From Hyphomicrobiales bacterium (GTDB taxonomy: Bacteria > Pseudomonadota > Alphaproteobacteria > Rhizobiales > Xanthobacteraceae), in contig JAFKKO010000121.1 of assembly GCA_017305455.1 (NCBI GenBank), positions 1-64,000 of the forward strand: 64,000 bases of DNA, given 5' to 3'. The position numbers were made by a program, and so were the translations under genes. The notes under the pieces are model-generated. The model made no database searches. It saw only the letters and a program-made list of their open reading frames with translations, and was not told the origin of the DNA. Each line of letters starts with the position of its first letter. Position 1 is the first letter of the stretch. This document shows positions 17,635 through 27,738 of this stretch, one piece after another.

Positions 17635-19402
17635 TGACCAGCGGCCCCGGATTTTTCAGATATTGATTGCGGATCGCGGCGGCCGACCAGAAGGCCAGCG
17701 CACAGACGGTATCGGTTGGGTTGTAGCCGGCGTTTTGAGGAAAAGCGCTGGCGCCCATCACGAAGACGTTCGAAACGTCCCAGCTCTGAAGATAGCGATT
17801 CACGACACTGGTGTTCGGGTCAGCGCCCATGATCGCGCCACCGTTGAGATGCGTTGTTTGGTACGGCGAAATGTCGTAAGGCCCCTTGCGCGGCTTTTTC
17901 ACGATCTGACGCGCGCCCATCGCCTTGACGATCTCCGCGTACTTGTCGGTGAGAAAATTCGCGGCCTTCAGCTCGTTGTCGTGAAAATCAATCGTCATCC
18001 GCATCAGCGGGCGGCCGAATCGATCCTTGTAGGTGGGATCGCGATCCAGATAAACGTCGCGGTAACTGTAGAAACTGGCGTGAATGCTGCCGCCGACCAG
18101 TGTACTCAGATAATTATCGGCGACGGCTTTCTTCCACTGCGCGCCCCATTTCGGCGTGCCTGGCGGCACGAGCGTGTTCTGAATGGGCCGGCCGCTGGTC
18201 TGAACCTGCCCCAGATACCCTCCTCCGACAAAACCGAGCGGGCCGTGGTCAAAATTATCGCCGTTGAATTCATCGATGCACATGCCAATGGCACCGGACG
18301 CGATAAACGGATTGAAATTGAACTTGTCCTTCTCGAAGAACCCATCGACCGCGGACATCGTCTGGTGCGTGAAATTGCGTCCGACCACGCCGGAGTTGGT
18401 GACAGGATCGTAGGGTTTTCCGATGCCGGAATTGAAAAGCATCTGAACATTGAACACCGAGAATGCCGAGAGAATCACGAGATCGGCGGGCTGCTCCCAT
18501 TCTACGTTGTCGGTATCGACAAAGGTCACGCCCGTCGCATGCTTGCCAGAGGCATCGAGATTGATATGCGTGACCTCGCAATTGTCGCGCGCCGAAAAGT
18601 TCGATTTGCGGATCAGAACCGGCAGGATGGTGGTCTGCGGGCTGGCCTTCGAATAATTTCCACAGCCGAACCACTCGCAAAAGCCGCAATAGGTGCAAGG
18701 CCCGAGATGCAACCCGAGCGGATTGGTGTAGGCCCGTGACATGTTGCCGGACGGCTGCGGAAACGGCTTGTAGCCAAGCTCCCGCGCGGCCTTTCCCCAC
18801 AAAGTATGACCGAAACCCTGCTTCTGCGGCGGATTGGGATAGGGCCGCGAGCGCGGCCCCTCGAACGGGTTGCCCCCCTCCTGGATGACACCGCGCAGAT
18901 TGCCCGCCGCGCCCGACGTGCCGCAGAGATATTCGAACTGGTCGTAATGCGGCTCTAGATCGTCGTAGGTCACGCCCCAATCCTGAATCGTCATGTCCTC
19001 GGGCAGGAAACTCGCGCCATATCGTTCGGTCAGATGCGTGCGCAAAACGAAATCGGACGGCAGAAAGCGCCATGTCTCGGCATTCCAGTGAACGCCACCG
19101 CCGCCGACGCCATTGGGTGGCATGAACGCGCCCCAGGTCCGGATCGGAAGCGCGCTCTCGTCTATCTTGTTGCGGAAGGTGAACGTGTTCTGTTCCGGCT
19201 GCAGAAACAATTCATGGCGGATACGATAGCGCAATTCGTCCTGCGCATAAGTCGGAGGAAATTCGGTCGGCGCATCGCGCCAGGGTCCGCGCTCGATGGC
19301 GATCACATCGAGTCCCTCGTCCGTCAGTTCATTCGCGAGGATCGAGCCGGTCCAGCCAAGGCCGATGATGACGACATCTTTTCGCGGAAGCTTGCGTGCC
19401 AT
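17627..19402 (-). CDS. GMC-family FAD dehydrogenase, catalytic subunit with [3Fe-4S] motif
   Basis: Flavoprotein of 591 residues that oxidises a sugar, sugar acid or alcohol at the periplasmic face. The FAD-binding GLGWTGSILANELTDEGL is at residues 14-31, and a GMC signature GVGGGGVHWN is near 98. A four-cysteine cluster C236, C239, C242, C247 (CTYCGFCEWFGC) matches the [3Fe-4S] ligands of FAD-glucose and fructose dehydrogenases, which wire the flavin to the cytochrome subunit. The C-terminus has DTVCALAFWSA, typical of the family. Export is likely piggy-back on the Tat-type small subunit. The substrate is unknown; gluconate dehydrogenase is the common database label. Confidence 0.87.
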   Translation of the reverse strand: MARKLPRKDVVIIGLGWTGSILANELTDEGLDVIAIERGPWRDAPTEFPPTYAQDELRYRIRHELFLQPEQNTFTFRNKIDESALPIRTWGAFMPPNGVGGGGVHWNAETWRFLPSDFVLRTHLTERYGASFLPEDMTIQDWGVTYDDLEPHYDQFEYLCGTSGAAGNLRGVIQEGGNPFEGPRSRPYPNPPQKQGFGHTLWGKAARELGYKPFPQPSGNMSRAYTNPLGLHLGPCTYCGFCEWFGCGNYSKASPQTTILPVLIRKSNFSARDNCEVTHINLDASGKHATGVTFVDTDNVEWEQPADLVILSAFSVFNVQMLFNSGIGKPYDPVTNSGVVGRNFTHQTMSAVDGFFEKDKFNFNPFIASGAIGMCIDEFNGDNFDHGPLGFVGGGYLGQVQTSGRPIQNTLVPPGTPKWGAQWKKAVADNYLSTLVGGSIHASFYSYRDVYLDRDPTYKDRFGRPLMRMTIDFHDNELKAANFLTDKYAEIVKAMGARQIVKKPRKGPYDISPYQTTHLNGGAIMGADPNTSVVNRYLQSWDVSNVFVMGASAFPQNAGYNPTDTVCALAFWSAAAIRNQYLKNPGPLVNA

Positions 19403-19405
19403 GCT

Positions 19406-20131
19406 TCAACCTTTCGGAGTCCAGTCGATGCGGCCCGTCAATCCAACCGGCGGCAATGGAAAGCGTTCGTTGTGACGATCGATCCAGTCGAGATAGTTGT
19501 AACGGGCGCCGGGATAGCCGATCATCTTCCAGGCCACCATGTCGCGGTTGCCGCCATAGAGCGGATCGGCAAAAAATCCGGTCTGGATGTCTTTCAGCAC
19601 GAGTTCGAAGAACGCCTTGCCGTCGAGGCCATCGAGCGGCACGCTGCCTGCTTCCAGTTCGTGCAGAACAGCGTCCTTGTCGCCGTCGGAAATCTCGGCA
19701 AACGGTTTGGAGAATTTTTCCTGACAGTGCCGGTCGAACGCGGCGAGCGCCCTCCTGTAGTGCTGCGCAGGCGTGGCTTCGTCCTGTTCGCCCTGCTGCT
19801 TGGTCCCGCTCATGAAGGGCGGACAATTGTAGTGGCCGTCCTTGCGGCCATAGGGCCCCGCCAGTTGACGATCGACGAAGACCGCGCATCCCGCATCCTT
19901 GCCACCGGGCGTGTCCGGATCAGGCGGAATGATGCGATCCGCTATTGCCTCCATCGCACGGCCCTCGGCACCTGAAAAATAGTGCCATGGTCCGGGTTGG
20001 AACGGTTTGGGAGGATTGCCGCCGTTGGGGCTCCAAGGCAGATGCCGCATGATCGGCGATGCGCGAGCGGCGGACAGGCTTGCGACAATATAGGCCGCAC
20101 TGGCCAGCAATTGGCGTCGATTGATCGTCAT
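19406..20131 (-). CDS. Gluconate 2-dehydrogenase subunit 3-like small subunit
   Basis: Periplasmic chaperone-like subunit of 241 residues for the GMC dehydrogenase. The N-terminus MTINRRQLLASAAYIVASLS carries a twin-arginine-type signal, so the small subunit probably drags the folded flavoprotein through Tat. The core motifs FSGAEGRAMEAIADRIIPPD and TGFFADPLYGGNRDMVAWKMIGYPGARYNY are seen in the family; I read them as continuous but quote only parts. It ends 3 nt before the flavoprotein start and heads the operon. Confidence 0.85.
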   Translation of the reverse strand: MTINRRQLLASAAYIVASLSAARASPIMRHLPWSPNGGNPPKPFQPGPWHYFSGAEGRAMEAIADRIIPPDPDTPGGKDAGCAVFVDRQLAGPYGRKDGHYNCPPFMSGTKQQGEQDEATPAQHYRRALAAFDRHCQEKFSKPFAEISDGDKDAVLHELEAGSVPLDGLDGKAFFELVLKDIQTGFFADPLYGGNRDMVAWKMIGYPGARYNYLDWIDRHNERFPLPPVGLTGRIDWTPKG

Positions 20132-20281
20132 GGCGAATCCGCCCGCAGAATTTCCTTTCCAACGGACACATCAGACGCCAGTTCCACCTCTCGAAAACTT
20201 TACCCAAGACTTTCCGACGTCAGGCAGAAATATATCGTTTTACGATACTATTTGTCTTTCAGCATAATGCGGATTTTCAGA

Positions 20282-20557
20282 TCACGCCCGCGTGATGAAG
20301 TCCATCAATCCCAGCCAGAGCAGGATCGTCAGCCAGAAGAACCCCGCCGCAGCGAAAACGCGAACCAGACCCGGGCGTTCGTGGAGTTCCATGAAAACGG
20401 CCATGACCAGGATGGTCTTGACCGTCGCAATGCCAAGTGCAGCGATGAAATTGAAGGTGCCAAGAGGCTGATACGCAAGCGTCACGGTCAGCGCCAACAA
20501 AGCCATCAGCGCCGCCCAGCAAAAAATCAAGCCATTGGATGGCCGCCACGAGGTCAT
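20282..20557 (-). CDS. ctaF: Cytochrome c oxidase subunit IV, caa3 type
   Basis: Small integral-membrane protein of 91 residues with three hydrophobic segments (residues about 9-27, 33-56 and 67-87). It contains the subunit IV element ATVKTILVMAVFMEL. The ATG at 20557 overlaps the subunit III stop (ATGA) and is followed by the family-like sequence RPSNGLIFCW. It is the last gene of the ctaC-ctaD-ctaE-ctaF run and probably stabilises subunit III and the CuB site during assembly. A long upstream extension of this frame overlaps ctaE and is not used. Confidence 0.8.
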   Translation of the reverse strand: MTSWRPSNGLIFCWAALMALLALTVTLAYQPLGTFNFIAALGIATVKTILVMAVFMELHERPGLVRVFAAAGFFWLTILLWLGLMDFITRA

Positions 20558-21198
20558 CCGGACCTCCCCGGCAGATAGATCAGCGCGTAGAGAAATATCC
20601 AGACCACATCGACGAAATGCCAGTAAAGCCCTGCGGTTCGAAGTCCCGCCAAATAGCGGGCATTGCGTGCAACTCGGGAAGCGCACCGCAAGAAGATGGC
20701 CAGAACGGCAATGCCGCACAACAGATGCACGGCGTGCAATCCTGTCGCCACAAAATAGAAAGTGAAGAACAGCCGGATGCCTTGTACATGCGGCCCGCTT
20801 TGCTCGAAGTCGATGCCTGGGACGAGGTGATCGCGATACTCGCCGAGATATTCCACGCTCTTCAGGCCGAGAAAAATCAACCCCAGGACAATGGCCACGC
20901 CCAGCAGTCCCCGCACCGCCTTCGCTGCACCGGCCTGTCCCGCCTGGATCGCCGCGGCCACGCAAAAACTCGACGTCAACAGCGTTGCCGTGTTGATCGT
21001 CCCGATCACAATACGGGTTTGCCGGCTGGCCTCCGCGAAGGATTGGGAATCGGCGTGACGGTAGACCATGTATGTCAGGATCAATCCACCGAACAGCAGC
21101 ACCTCGGTCGACAAAAAGGTCCACATTCCGAGCTCGAGAACTTCATCGCGCTGTTTCGGCGATGACAGATGTGCGGCGATGTCGCCCGGTTCAGGCAT
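20554..21198 (-). CDS. ctaE: Cytochrome c oxidase subunit III (caa3 type)
   Basis: Membrane subunit of 214 residues with about five hydrophobic helices, the short form found in bacterial caa3 oxidases. Signature elements are [18 protein letters not shown], the late [15 protein letters not shown] and [18 protein letters not shown]. The ATG at 21198 is chosen because CCGGAG lies 8 nt upstream; a start at 21228 would overlap the ctaD stop more deeply. It overlaps ctaD by 8 nt and ctaF by 4 nt. Confidence 0.85.
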   Translation of the reverse strand: MPEPGDIAAHLSSPKQRDEVLELGMWTFLSTEVLLFGGLILTYMVYRHADSQSFAEASRQTRIVIGTINTATLLTSSFCVAAAIQAGQAGAAKAVRGLLGVAIVLGLIFLGLKSVEYLGEYRDHLVPGIDFEQSGPHVQGIRLFFTFYFVATGLHAVHLLCGIAVLAIFLRCASRVARNARYLAGLRTAGLYWHFVDVVWIFLYALIYLPGRSG

Positions 21199-22789
21199 TC
21201 TGCGGCTCCGGCGCATGTTCGTAATCATAAGGCGGCGAGGTCACGACAGGCTGCCGGTCGAAATTGAGTTTGGGCGGCGGCGACGAGGTTTGCCATTCCA
21301 ATCCTGTCGCGCCCCACGGATTGGCAGGCGCTTTGGCACCGAAGAAGATCGAATAACCGAGATAGAACACCGGCAGGAGATAACCTGCTGCCAATATGGT
21401 CGCACCGCCCGACGACAGCACGTTCCACACCTGAAATTCAGGCGCATAGACATGATAGCGACGTGGCATCCCTTCCACGCCCAAAATGAATTGGGGAAAG
21501 AAGGTGAGATTGAATCCGAGAAAAATCAGGATTGCAGCCGCACGCGCCCAGTAGTCGGAATACATCCGGCCGGTGATTTTCGGCCACCAGTAATGCAGCC
21601 CGCCGAAGTAGGCCGTCACCATTCCGCCGACCATGATGTAGTGGAAATGCGCGACGACGAAGTAGGTATCGGTCGCGTAGACGTCGAACGCCAGGCAGGC
21701 CAGGAAAAGGCCCGTCAGGCCGCCCATCGTGAACAGACCGATGAAGCCAAGCGCATACAACATCGGCGCATCGAATCTCAGTGTTCCCTTGTGCAGCGTT
21801 GCCGTCCAGTTGAACACCTTGATTGCGGACGGTACCGCGACCACGAAACTCATGAAGGAGAAGACGAGGCTCGCAATCAGCGATTGTCCGCTGACGAACA
21901 TATGATGGCCCCACACCAGAAATCCGGCGGCGGCGATCGCGAGGCTCGCCCAGGCCACGAACTTGTATCCGAAAATCTTCTTGCGAGAGTAGCAGGTGAT
22001 GAGTTCGTTCACCACGCCCATGCCCGGCAGAATCATGATGTAAACCGCCGGATGCGAGTAGAACCAGAACAGATGCTGGAACAGCAACGGATCCCCGCCG
22101 ATCCGCGGATCGAACACGCCAACGCCGAAAATGCGCTCGGCAGCCAGCAAAACCAGCGTGATCGCGAGCACCGGCGTTGCCAGCACAAGAATGAGCGAGG
22201 TCGCATAGAGCGACCAGATGAACAGCGGCAGCTTGTACCACGTCAAACCAGGCGCCCGCAGTTTATGAATCGTGACAATGAAATTGAGACCGGTCAGGAT
22301 CGAGGAAAATCCGGCGACGAAAATTCCCGCAGCAGCCACGGCGACATAACTGTTGGAATAAAGCGTCGAGAACGGCGTGTACAATGTCCATCCGGTATCG
22401 ATGCCGCCCATGAAAATAGCGTAAAGCGTGATTGCCGCACCAAGCATGAACAAATACCAACTCGCGAGATTGAGCCGTGGAAACGCCAAATCGCGCGCGC
22501 CGATCATCAGAGGAACGATGAAGTTTCCCAGCGTGTTCGGAATGGACGGGATCAGAAAGAACCACACCATGATGATGCCATGCATGGTGAACAGGCGATT
22601 GTAGGTGTCAGACGACACAAGATCAGCCTGCGGCGTCGCAAGCTCGATCCGGATCATCGTCGCGGCAGCGCCGCCGATGAAGAAAAGCGCGATCAGGCTC
22701 ACGAAATAGAGAATGGCAATGCGTTTGTGATCGGTCGTGAAGAACCACGAGCGCAGAGTATAATCGTCAGTCAGATAATTCTTGCTCAT
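21191..22789 (-). CDS. ctaD: caa3-type cytochrome c oxidase subunit I, A2-type proton channel
   Basis: Catalytic haem-copper subunit of 532 residues. Haem a ligands are H70 (TMHG) and H383, haem a3 ligand H381 (AHFHY), CuB ligands H246, H295 and H296, with the cross-linked Tyr250 in YSHPAVY. The usual D-channel Glu of the HPE motif is absent; Y244-S245 precede H246, which defines the A2 subfamily where a Tyr-Ser pair replaces it. K324 marks the K-channel. It reduces O2 to water with electrons from the fused cytochrome of CtaC. It overlaps ctaC by 4 nt. Confidence 0.93.
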   Translation of the reverse strand: MSKNYLTDDYTLRSWFFTTDHKRIAILYFVSLIALFFIGGAAATMIRIELATPQADLVSSDTYNRLFTMHGIIMVWFFLIPSIPNTLGNFIVPLMIGARDLAFPRLNLASWYLFMLGAAITLYAIFMGGIDTGWTLYTPFSTLYSNSYVAVAAAGIFVAGFSSILTGLNFIVTIHKLRAPGLTWYKLPLFIWSLYATSLILVLATPVLAITLVLLAAERIFGVGVFDPRIGGDPLLFQHLFWFYSHPAVYIMILPGMGVVNELITCYSRKKIFGYKFVAWASLAIAAAGFLVWGHHMFVSGQSLIASLVFSFMSFVVAVPSAIKVFNWTATLHKGTLRFDAPMLYALGFIGLFTMGGLTGLFLACLAFDVYATDTYFVVAHFHYIMVGGMVTAYFGGLHYWWPKITGRMYSDYWARAAAILIFLGFNLTFFPQFILGVEGMPRRYHVYAPEFQVWNVLSSGGATILAAGYLLPVFYLGYSIFFGAKAPANPWGATGLEWQTSSPPPKLNFDRQPVVTSPPYDYEHAPEPQNA

Positions 22790-23736
22790 GGCTGGCGGTC
22801 CGCTAGCGATTTGACGTAAGCAACAAGTTGCAGCAACTGCGCTTCGCTCACTCGCCCCTCGAAAGACGGCATGATCGGCTGATAACCTGCGGCAATCTGA
22901 CTGCGTGGTAACAGGATCGAGTCGCGGATGTATTTTTCATCCGCCGTGACGACCGAGCCGTCCGACAACGGGACGGGCTTGCCGTAGAGGCCGGCAAGCG
23001 AGGGGGCATGAACCGCCTGGCTGCCTTCATGGCAGCCGCTGCATCCAAGCGTCCTGAATAATGCTTCGCCCCCTTGCGCCAGAGAGTTCGATGGCCCCTG
23101 CTCGTTGAGCCATGTCGTGTAATCGGCCGGCTCCATCGCGACGACTTCGCCGAGCATCCGGGAATGATCGGTGCCGCAATATTCAGCGCAGAACAGATGA
23201 TAGTGGCCGGGGCGGCGGATCTGGAGTTCGATATCCTGATAGCGGCCGGGCACGACATCGTGTTTCAGCCGCAAGGCCGGAATGAAGAAGCTGTGAATGA
23301 CATCCTGGGACGCCATGACAAGCTTGATTGGTCGATTGACAGGCACGTGCATGGCATTGATCTCGGCCTGACCACCCGCATGCTGCACCTTCCACATCCA
23401 TTGTTGGGCGACGACAAACACCGTCAGTTCGTCGCCCGGCGTGCGATAGATGTTCAGAAACACCACAGCGCCCCAGATAAACAATCCGAGAAACGCCAGC
23501 ATCGAGGCGCTGGTCCATCCCACCTCGAGCCGCCAGCTTTTTTCGTCGTGATTGCAGCGATCGACATCGTTTCCGGCGCGGTAGCGGATGCAGAAATAAA
23601 GCAGGAGAAAAAACAGCAATGCGAGGACAAGACCGCTAACGAGAACGAGGCCCACGAACAGCAGATCGACGTCCCCGCCGTAAGGCGATATGCCCGCGTG
23701 CCAGAATGGTATCCACTCTCGCCACATCAGCTGCAT
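22786..23736 (-). CDS. ctaC: caa3-type cytochrome c oxidase subunit II with fused cytochrome c
   Basis: Subunit II of 316 residues with two N-terminal transmembrane helices (about 26-50 and 78-96). A CuA cupredoxin domain follows, with H148, C183, C187, H191 and M194 ([12 protein letters not shown]). A C-terminal class I cytochrome c domain has C232, C235 and H236 (CSGCH). The fused haem makes it a caa3 rather than aa3 enzyme, able to accept electrons straight from alternative complex III. Starts at codon 1 or 4 are both possible. Confidence 0.92.
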   Translation of the reverse strand: MQLMWREWIPFWHAGISPYGGDVDLLFVGLVLVSGLVLALLFFLLLYFCIRYRAGNDVDRCNHDEKSWRLEVGWTSASMLAFLGLFIWGAVVFLNIYRTPGDELTVFVVAQQWMWKVQHAGGQAEINAMHVPVNRPIKLVMASQDVIHSFFIPALRLKHDVVPGRYQDIELQIRRPGHYHLFCAEYCGTDHSRMLGEVVAMEPADYTTWLNEQGPSNSLAQGGEALFRTLGCSGCHEGSQAVHAPSLAGLYGKPVPLSDGSVVTADEKYIRDSILLPRSQIAAGYQPIMPSFEGRVSEAQLLQLVAYVKSLADRQP

Positions 23737-23772
23737 CGCTCCGCGCTTGGTCGCCTTGCCGCTACCGCTTCG

Positions 23773-24126
23773 TCATTGCGTCGGCGCAGGCCATTGCGGC
23801 CCTCGCTTCGCCAGTATCTCCATCGCCTGGTTGATCGGAATCCGGATGATCCCGCTATCACGGTCGATCCATGCATAGCCGTGCAGTACGCCATCTTCGG
23901 CACCCTTAAAGCGAGCCAAATCATCGCGCGGGTGCACCGCCAGCCGCGGCGCAGCATCGGAAATGGCGGGTGGCTTTGCCTCTACCCGCTGGTGAACTTG
24001 TGGAAAAAACACTGGAATCGACAACGGCACCAAGGCCACGAACACAGCAATCCCGACGCCAATCGACACGATCAATTTCGGATCGGCATCCGCACGCTCA
24101 AAATCGACATCCGAATTGTGGTCCAT
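23773..24126 (-). CDS. Small single-pass membrane protein of the caa3/ACIII cluster
   Basis: 117-residue protein with one hydrophobic segment (about residues 18-41) and a periplasmic tail containing HGYAWIDRDSGIIRIPINQAMEIL. Proteins with this tail are commonly found beside ACIII-caa3 or Sco genes, but no function is established to my knowledge. It is first in the ctaCDEF direction, 36 nt upstream of ctaC, and faces actA across a 97-bp divergent promoter region. An assembly or bridging role in a quinol oxidase supercomplex is plausible inference. Confidence 0.7.
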   Translation of the reverse strand: MDHNSDVDFERADADPKLIVSIGVGIAVFVALVPLSIPVFFPQVHQRVEAKPPAISDAAPRLAVHPRDDLARFKGAEDGVLHGYAWIDRDSGIIRIPINQAMEILAKRGPQWPAPTQ

Positions 24127-24223
24127 CGCAGCATCCTGCTTGCACCTACAATGCGGGCCGCTTCCGTCGGTTCCTGCGGAACTTGGCCAAGGGGCTTTCG
24201 TTGAGGCCTAGCGGAATCCACTC

Positions 24224-24877
24224 ATGGCCCAGATATTCTCGCCTACCGCCGACACCTGGCTCCGATTGAGCGTGCTGGCTTTCTTCGCGCTGATGTCAGG
24301 TGCTTTCGTCGGCGCCATCGGCATCGCCCACTCGGCATACGTCACCTCCACCGATCAGGCTCCGCATCAACCCGTGCCGTTCAGCCATCGCCATCATGCA
24401 GGCGAACTCGGGATCGATTGCCGCTATTGTCATGCCGATGTCGAGAAAGGCCCGAAAGCCGGCCTGCCGCCGACCGCAACATGCATGACCTGCCATTCGC
24501 AGATCTGGACGAATGCGGCGATGCTCGCACCGATCCGCAACAGCCTCGCCAATCACACGCCGATCCGTTGGACCCGCGTTGCGAAATTACCAGACTACGT
24601 TTTCTTCCGACACGATGTGCACATCGCCAAGGGCGTCGGCTGCGTGAGTTGCCACGGCCGCATCGACACCATGCCGCTCACCTACCGCGCCAAGGCCTTC
24701 ACGATGGAATTCTGCCTCGATTGCCATCGCGACCCGATTCCGCATCTGCGGCCAGCGGATCACATCACCGACATGACTTGGCAGCCGGCAAAAGGAGATA
24801 CGCGCAGAACCGAGATCGCGGCTCATGCCGGCATCCGCCTCGGCGAACTCACCCATTGCTATGTGTGCCACCGATGA
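24224..24877 (+). CDS. actA: Alternative complex III subunit ActA, penta-haem cytochrome c
   Basis: Periplasmic multihaem cytochrome of 217 residues with one N-terminal membrane anchor (about residues 15-37). Five CXXCH sites begin at C66, C87, C140, C164 and C212. The GIDCRYCH start and PPTATCMTCH spacing are those of ActA. It collects electrons from the iron-sulfur subunit of the quinol-oxidising complex and passes them to ActE or the caa3 oxidase. The stop overlaps the actB start (ATGA). It diverges from the ctaC operon. Confidence 0.92.
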   Translation: MAQIFSPTADTWLRLSVLAFFALMSGAFVGAIGIAHSAYVTSTDQAPHQPVPFSHRHHAGELGIDCRYCHADVEKGPKAGLPPTATCMTCHSQIWTNAAMLAPIRNSLANHTPIRWTRVAKLPDYVFFRHDVHIAKGVGCVSCHGRIDTMPLTYRAKAFTMEFCLDCHRDPIPHLRPADHITDMTWQPAKGDTRRTEIAAHAGIRLGELTHCYVCHR

Positions 24878-27738
24878 CAAGATCACACCAATGGACCAGC
24901 ATCGACGAACTGGAGCACGCCAGCGCGCTCGACAGCTGGATTACGGCGGAATATCCGGTAGCGGCGACGTTCGCGCCCGTTGCACGGCGAGAATTCATCA
25001 AGCTGATGGCAGCTTCATTTGCGCTGGCAGGTTTGACCGGGTGCGAGAAGAGCCCGTTCACGCCCGCTCTTCCCTATGTCGATCAACCGGACGCTGCGAC
25101 GATCGGCGTGCCGCGCCATTATGCGACAGCCGTCATGCTGGATGGCTATGCCCAACCTGTCCTCGCCACTACCCATGACGGGCGTCCGACAAAGCTCGAC
25201 GGCTTGTCCAATCATCCCCTGATTCAAGGACGCAGCGATGCCTTCATGCAGGCCGCTGTACTTCAATTGTACGATCCGGATCGGTCGCAGCATCCCAGCC
25301 ATCACAGCGAACCGATCAGTTGGCAAAATCTGGCCGGACAATTCGCGACACTCCGCGATCAATGGAAAGCGACGCAAGGCGAAGGCGCGCGCCTGCTGAT
25401 CGAGCCATTCACGTCGCCGACACTTCAGCGCCAGATCGAAGAATGGCTCTCAGAGTATCCGAAGGCGCGAATTCATCTCCACGACCCCACCGGGGTGCAA
25501 GACCGTCGTCGACTGTCTGCTGCGGCCTACGGAGATCAGCTGGACCTGCATTATCGGCTCGATCGATGTAGTGTGGTCGTTTCATTCGACGATGATTTTC
25601 TCGGCCCTGGCCCCTATCAAGTCGGTAATGCGATCGGCTGGTCAAAGGCACGGCGTGGCGCGGACGGACCCGGCATTCATCTCTATTGTGCGGAGAGCAT
25701 CCCCGGCGCGACAGGAGCGCTGTCCGCCATGCGGCTGGCCGCCGATGCCTCACGCATGTCGCTGCTGGCCGGCGCGCTGGCAACAAAACTCGGCATCGAG
25801 GGCATCAAAACGCCCGATTTGTCGGATGACGAAACAGCCTGGGTTTCTCACGCAGCAGATGCGATCCGCCAGGCGCAAGGGTCCGCCCTTATCACGTCCG
25901 GTCTCAGCGCAGGCCGTGAACCCGCAATCCTGGTTGCACAGATCAATCAGGCGATCGGCGCGTTTGGAAAAACACTGGAATTCACAAAGCCTCCCGTCGG
26001 AATTCTAGCCTCTGCCGGATCGCTCGCTGCACTCGTTGACGATATGCGATCGGGCGCGGTCAACACACTCATAATGGTGGAATCGAATCCGGCCTACACG
26101 GCGCCAGGTGCACTGCCGTTCGCAGAAGCGATGAAAAAGGTTCCGACCACGATCCATATCGGGCAGCAGCGCGACGAAACCGGACATCTCTCCACCTTCC
26201 AGCTTGCCACGACGCACAGCCTCGAAAGCTGGAGCGACGCTCTTGCCGTCGATGGCACCGCCACCATCATCCAGCCAACCATTATGCCGTTTTATGACGT
26301 CAGAACCGTTCACCAGATCATCGAACTTCTTCGCGGCCGGGGCGACATTGCTGCGGATGTCCCGATCAAGGCGACGTGGCGCGCACGATTTGGCGATGTC
26401 TTCGACGAGAGATGGAAACAGGCGCTGCACGACGGTTTCATCGCGGGCGGCAGCGAGCTCGTCACGCCGCTACTTAAACTCTCAACCGGAACAAACAATC
26501 AAGAGAGTAATGGCGATGTCGATATCGTTTTCCGGCTCGACCCGACCGCATGGGATGGCCGCTTCGCCAACATCGGCTGGCTACAGGAACTGCCGAAACC
26601 GCTGACCACGCTGACATGGGAAAACATCATCACCCTGAGCCCGGAGATGGCCAAGCATCATCAACTGAGTAACGGAAATCATGTCGAGGTGACCATAAGC
26701 GGCCGATCGGTTTCCGGGCCAGTCTGGATTCTGCCGGGTCAGGCAACAAACACGATTTCTCTTTCTCTCGGCTATGGCCGCCGCAATGCCGGTCGTGTCG
26801 GCGATCAGATCGGCTACGACGCCTACAGGATCCGCCCGCCAGACAATCCGTGGCGCGCTCGTGGAACAATCCGCAAGATTAACGAAGTCAGCGAACTGGC
26901 CGTCACCCAGCTTCACCATCGTCTCGAAGGATTCGATTTCATTCGCGAGGTCACGGCGCAACAACCCACACTGCCTGCTTCACCTTCACCATCGAGCCTA
27001 TATCTGCCGCTGCCCTCCGCCAAACACGCCTGGGGCATGGTGATCGACCTCGATACCTGCATCGGCTGCAACGCCTGCGTCGTCGCCTGCACGGCGGAAA
27101 ACAACGTGCCCGTGGTCGGCAAGGATCAGGTCATCGCCGGTCGGGAAATGCATTGGCTCCGGATCGCACGTTACTACGCGGGCGAACCCGAAAAACCCCG
27201 TAGCTATTTTCAGCCTGTGCCCTGCATGCAGTGCGAGGATGCACCGTGCGAAATGGGCTGCCCGGTTCACGCCACCACGCATAGTCCTGAAGGCATCAAC
27301 CAGATGGTCTACAACCGCTGCATCGGCACGCGGACATGCTCCAGCTACTGTCCTTACAAGGTGCGGCGCTTCAATTTCTACGATTATCGCACCGCGCCGG
27401 ATTCTCCTGAACAGGCGGCTCACAATCCCGACGTCACACTGCGCTCGCGCGGCGTGATGGAGAAATGCACCTATTGCACCCAGCGAATCGAGGCCGCCCA
27501 TGCCGCGGCCGACAAGGACGGGCGCGATCTTCGCGAAGGCGATGTCGTCACCGCCTGCCAAAGCGCATGCCCGACCGAAGCAATCGTGTTCGGCGACATC
27601 AACGATCCGAACTCGAAGGTTTCGAAGCTGCGTCGCAGCGGGCGCCACTACAGCCTGCTGGAAGAACTCGGCACGCGGCCACGCACGACCTATCTTGCGC
27701 GCTGGAACGATTCGCCCGATGATACGGAGCGCACCTGA
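24874..27738 (+). CDS. actB: Alternative complex III subunit ActB, molybdopterin-like plus iron-sulfur subunit
   Basis: Large periplasmic subunit of 954 residues. A Tat-like [11 protein letters not shown] and lipobox-like GLTGC appear within the first 60 residues. The N-terminal two thirds resemble molybdopterin oxidoreductases but lack an evident cofactor site, as in known ActB. The C-terminal third is a polyferredoxin: [11 protein letters not shown] from C729, [33 protein letters not shown] and ACPTEA. It relays electrons from quinol (ActC) to ActA. The start is fixed by the ATGA overlap with actA. Confidence 0.9.
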   Translation: MTRSHQWTSIDELEHASALDSWITAEYPVAATFAPVARREFIKLMAASFALAGLTGCEKSPFTPALPYVDQPDAATIGVPRHYATAVMLDGYAQPVLATTHDGRPTKLDGLSNHPLIQGRSDAFMQAAVLQLYDPDRSQHPSHHSEPISWQNLAGQFATLRDQWKATQGEGARLLIEPFTSPTLQRQIEEWLSEYPKARIHLHDPTGVQDRRRLSAAAYGDQLDLHYRLDRCSVVVSFDDDFLGPGPYQVGNAIGWSKARRGADGPGIHLYCAESIPGATGALSAMRLAADASRMSLLAGALATKLGIEGIKTPDLSDDETAWVSHAADAIRQAQGSALITSGLSAGREPAILVAQINQAIGAFGKTLEFTKPPVGILASAGSLAALVDDMRSGAVNTLIMVESNPAYTAPGALPFAEAMKKVPTTIHIGQQRDETGHLSTFQLATTHSLESWSDALAVDGTATIIQPTIMPFYDVRTVHQIIELLRGRGDIAADVPIKATWRARFGDVFDERWKQALHDGFIAGGSELVTPLLKLSTGTNNQESNGDVDIVFRLDPTAWDGRFANIGWLQELPKPLTTLTWENIITLSPEMAKHHQLSNGNHVEVTISGRSVSGPVWILPGQATNTISLSLGYGRRNAGRVGDQIGYDAYRIRPPDNPWRARGTIRKINEVSELAVTQLHHRLEGFDFIREVTAQQPTLPASPSPSSLYLPLPSAKHAWGMVIDLDTCIGCNACVVACTAENNVPVVGKDQVIAGREMHWLRIARYYAGEPEKPRSYFQPVPCMQCEDAPCEMGCPVHATTHSPEGINQMVYNRCIGTRTCSSYCPYKVRRFNFYDYRTAPDSPEQAAHNPDVTLRSRGVMEKCTYCTQRIEAAHAAADKDGRDLREGDVVTACQSACPTEAIVFGDINDPNSKVSKLRRSGRHYSLLEELGTRPRTTYLARWNDSPDDTERT

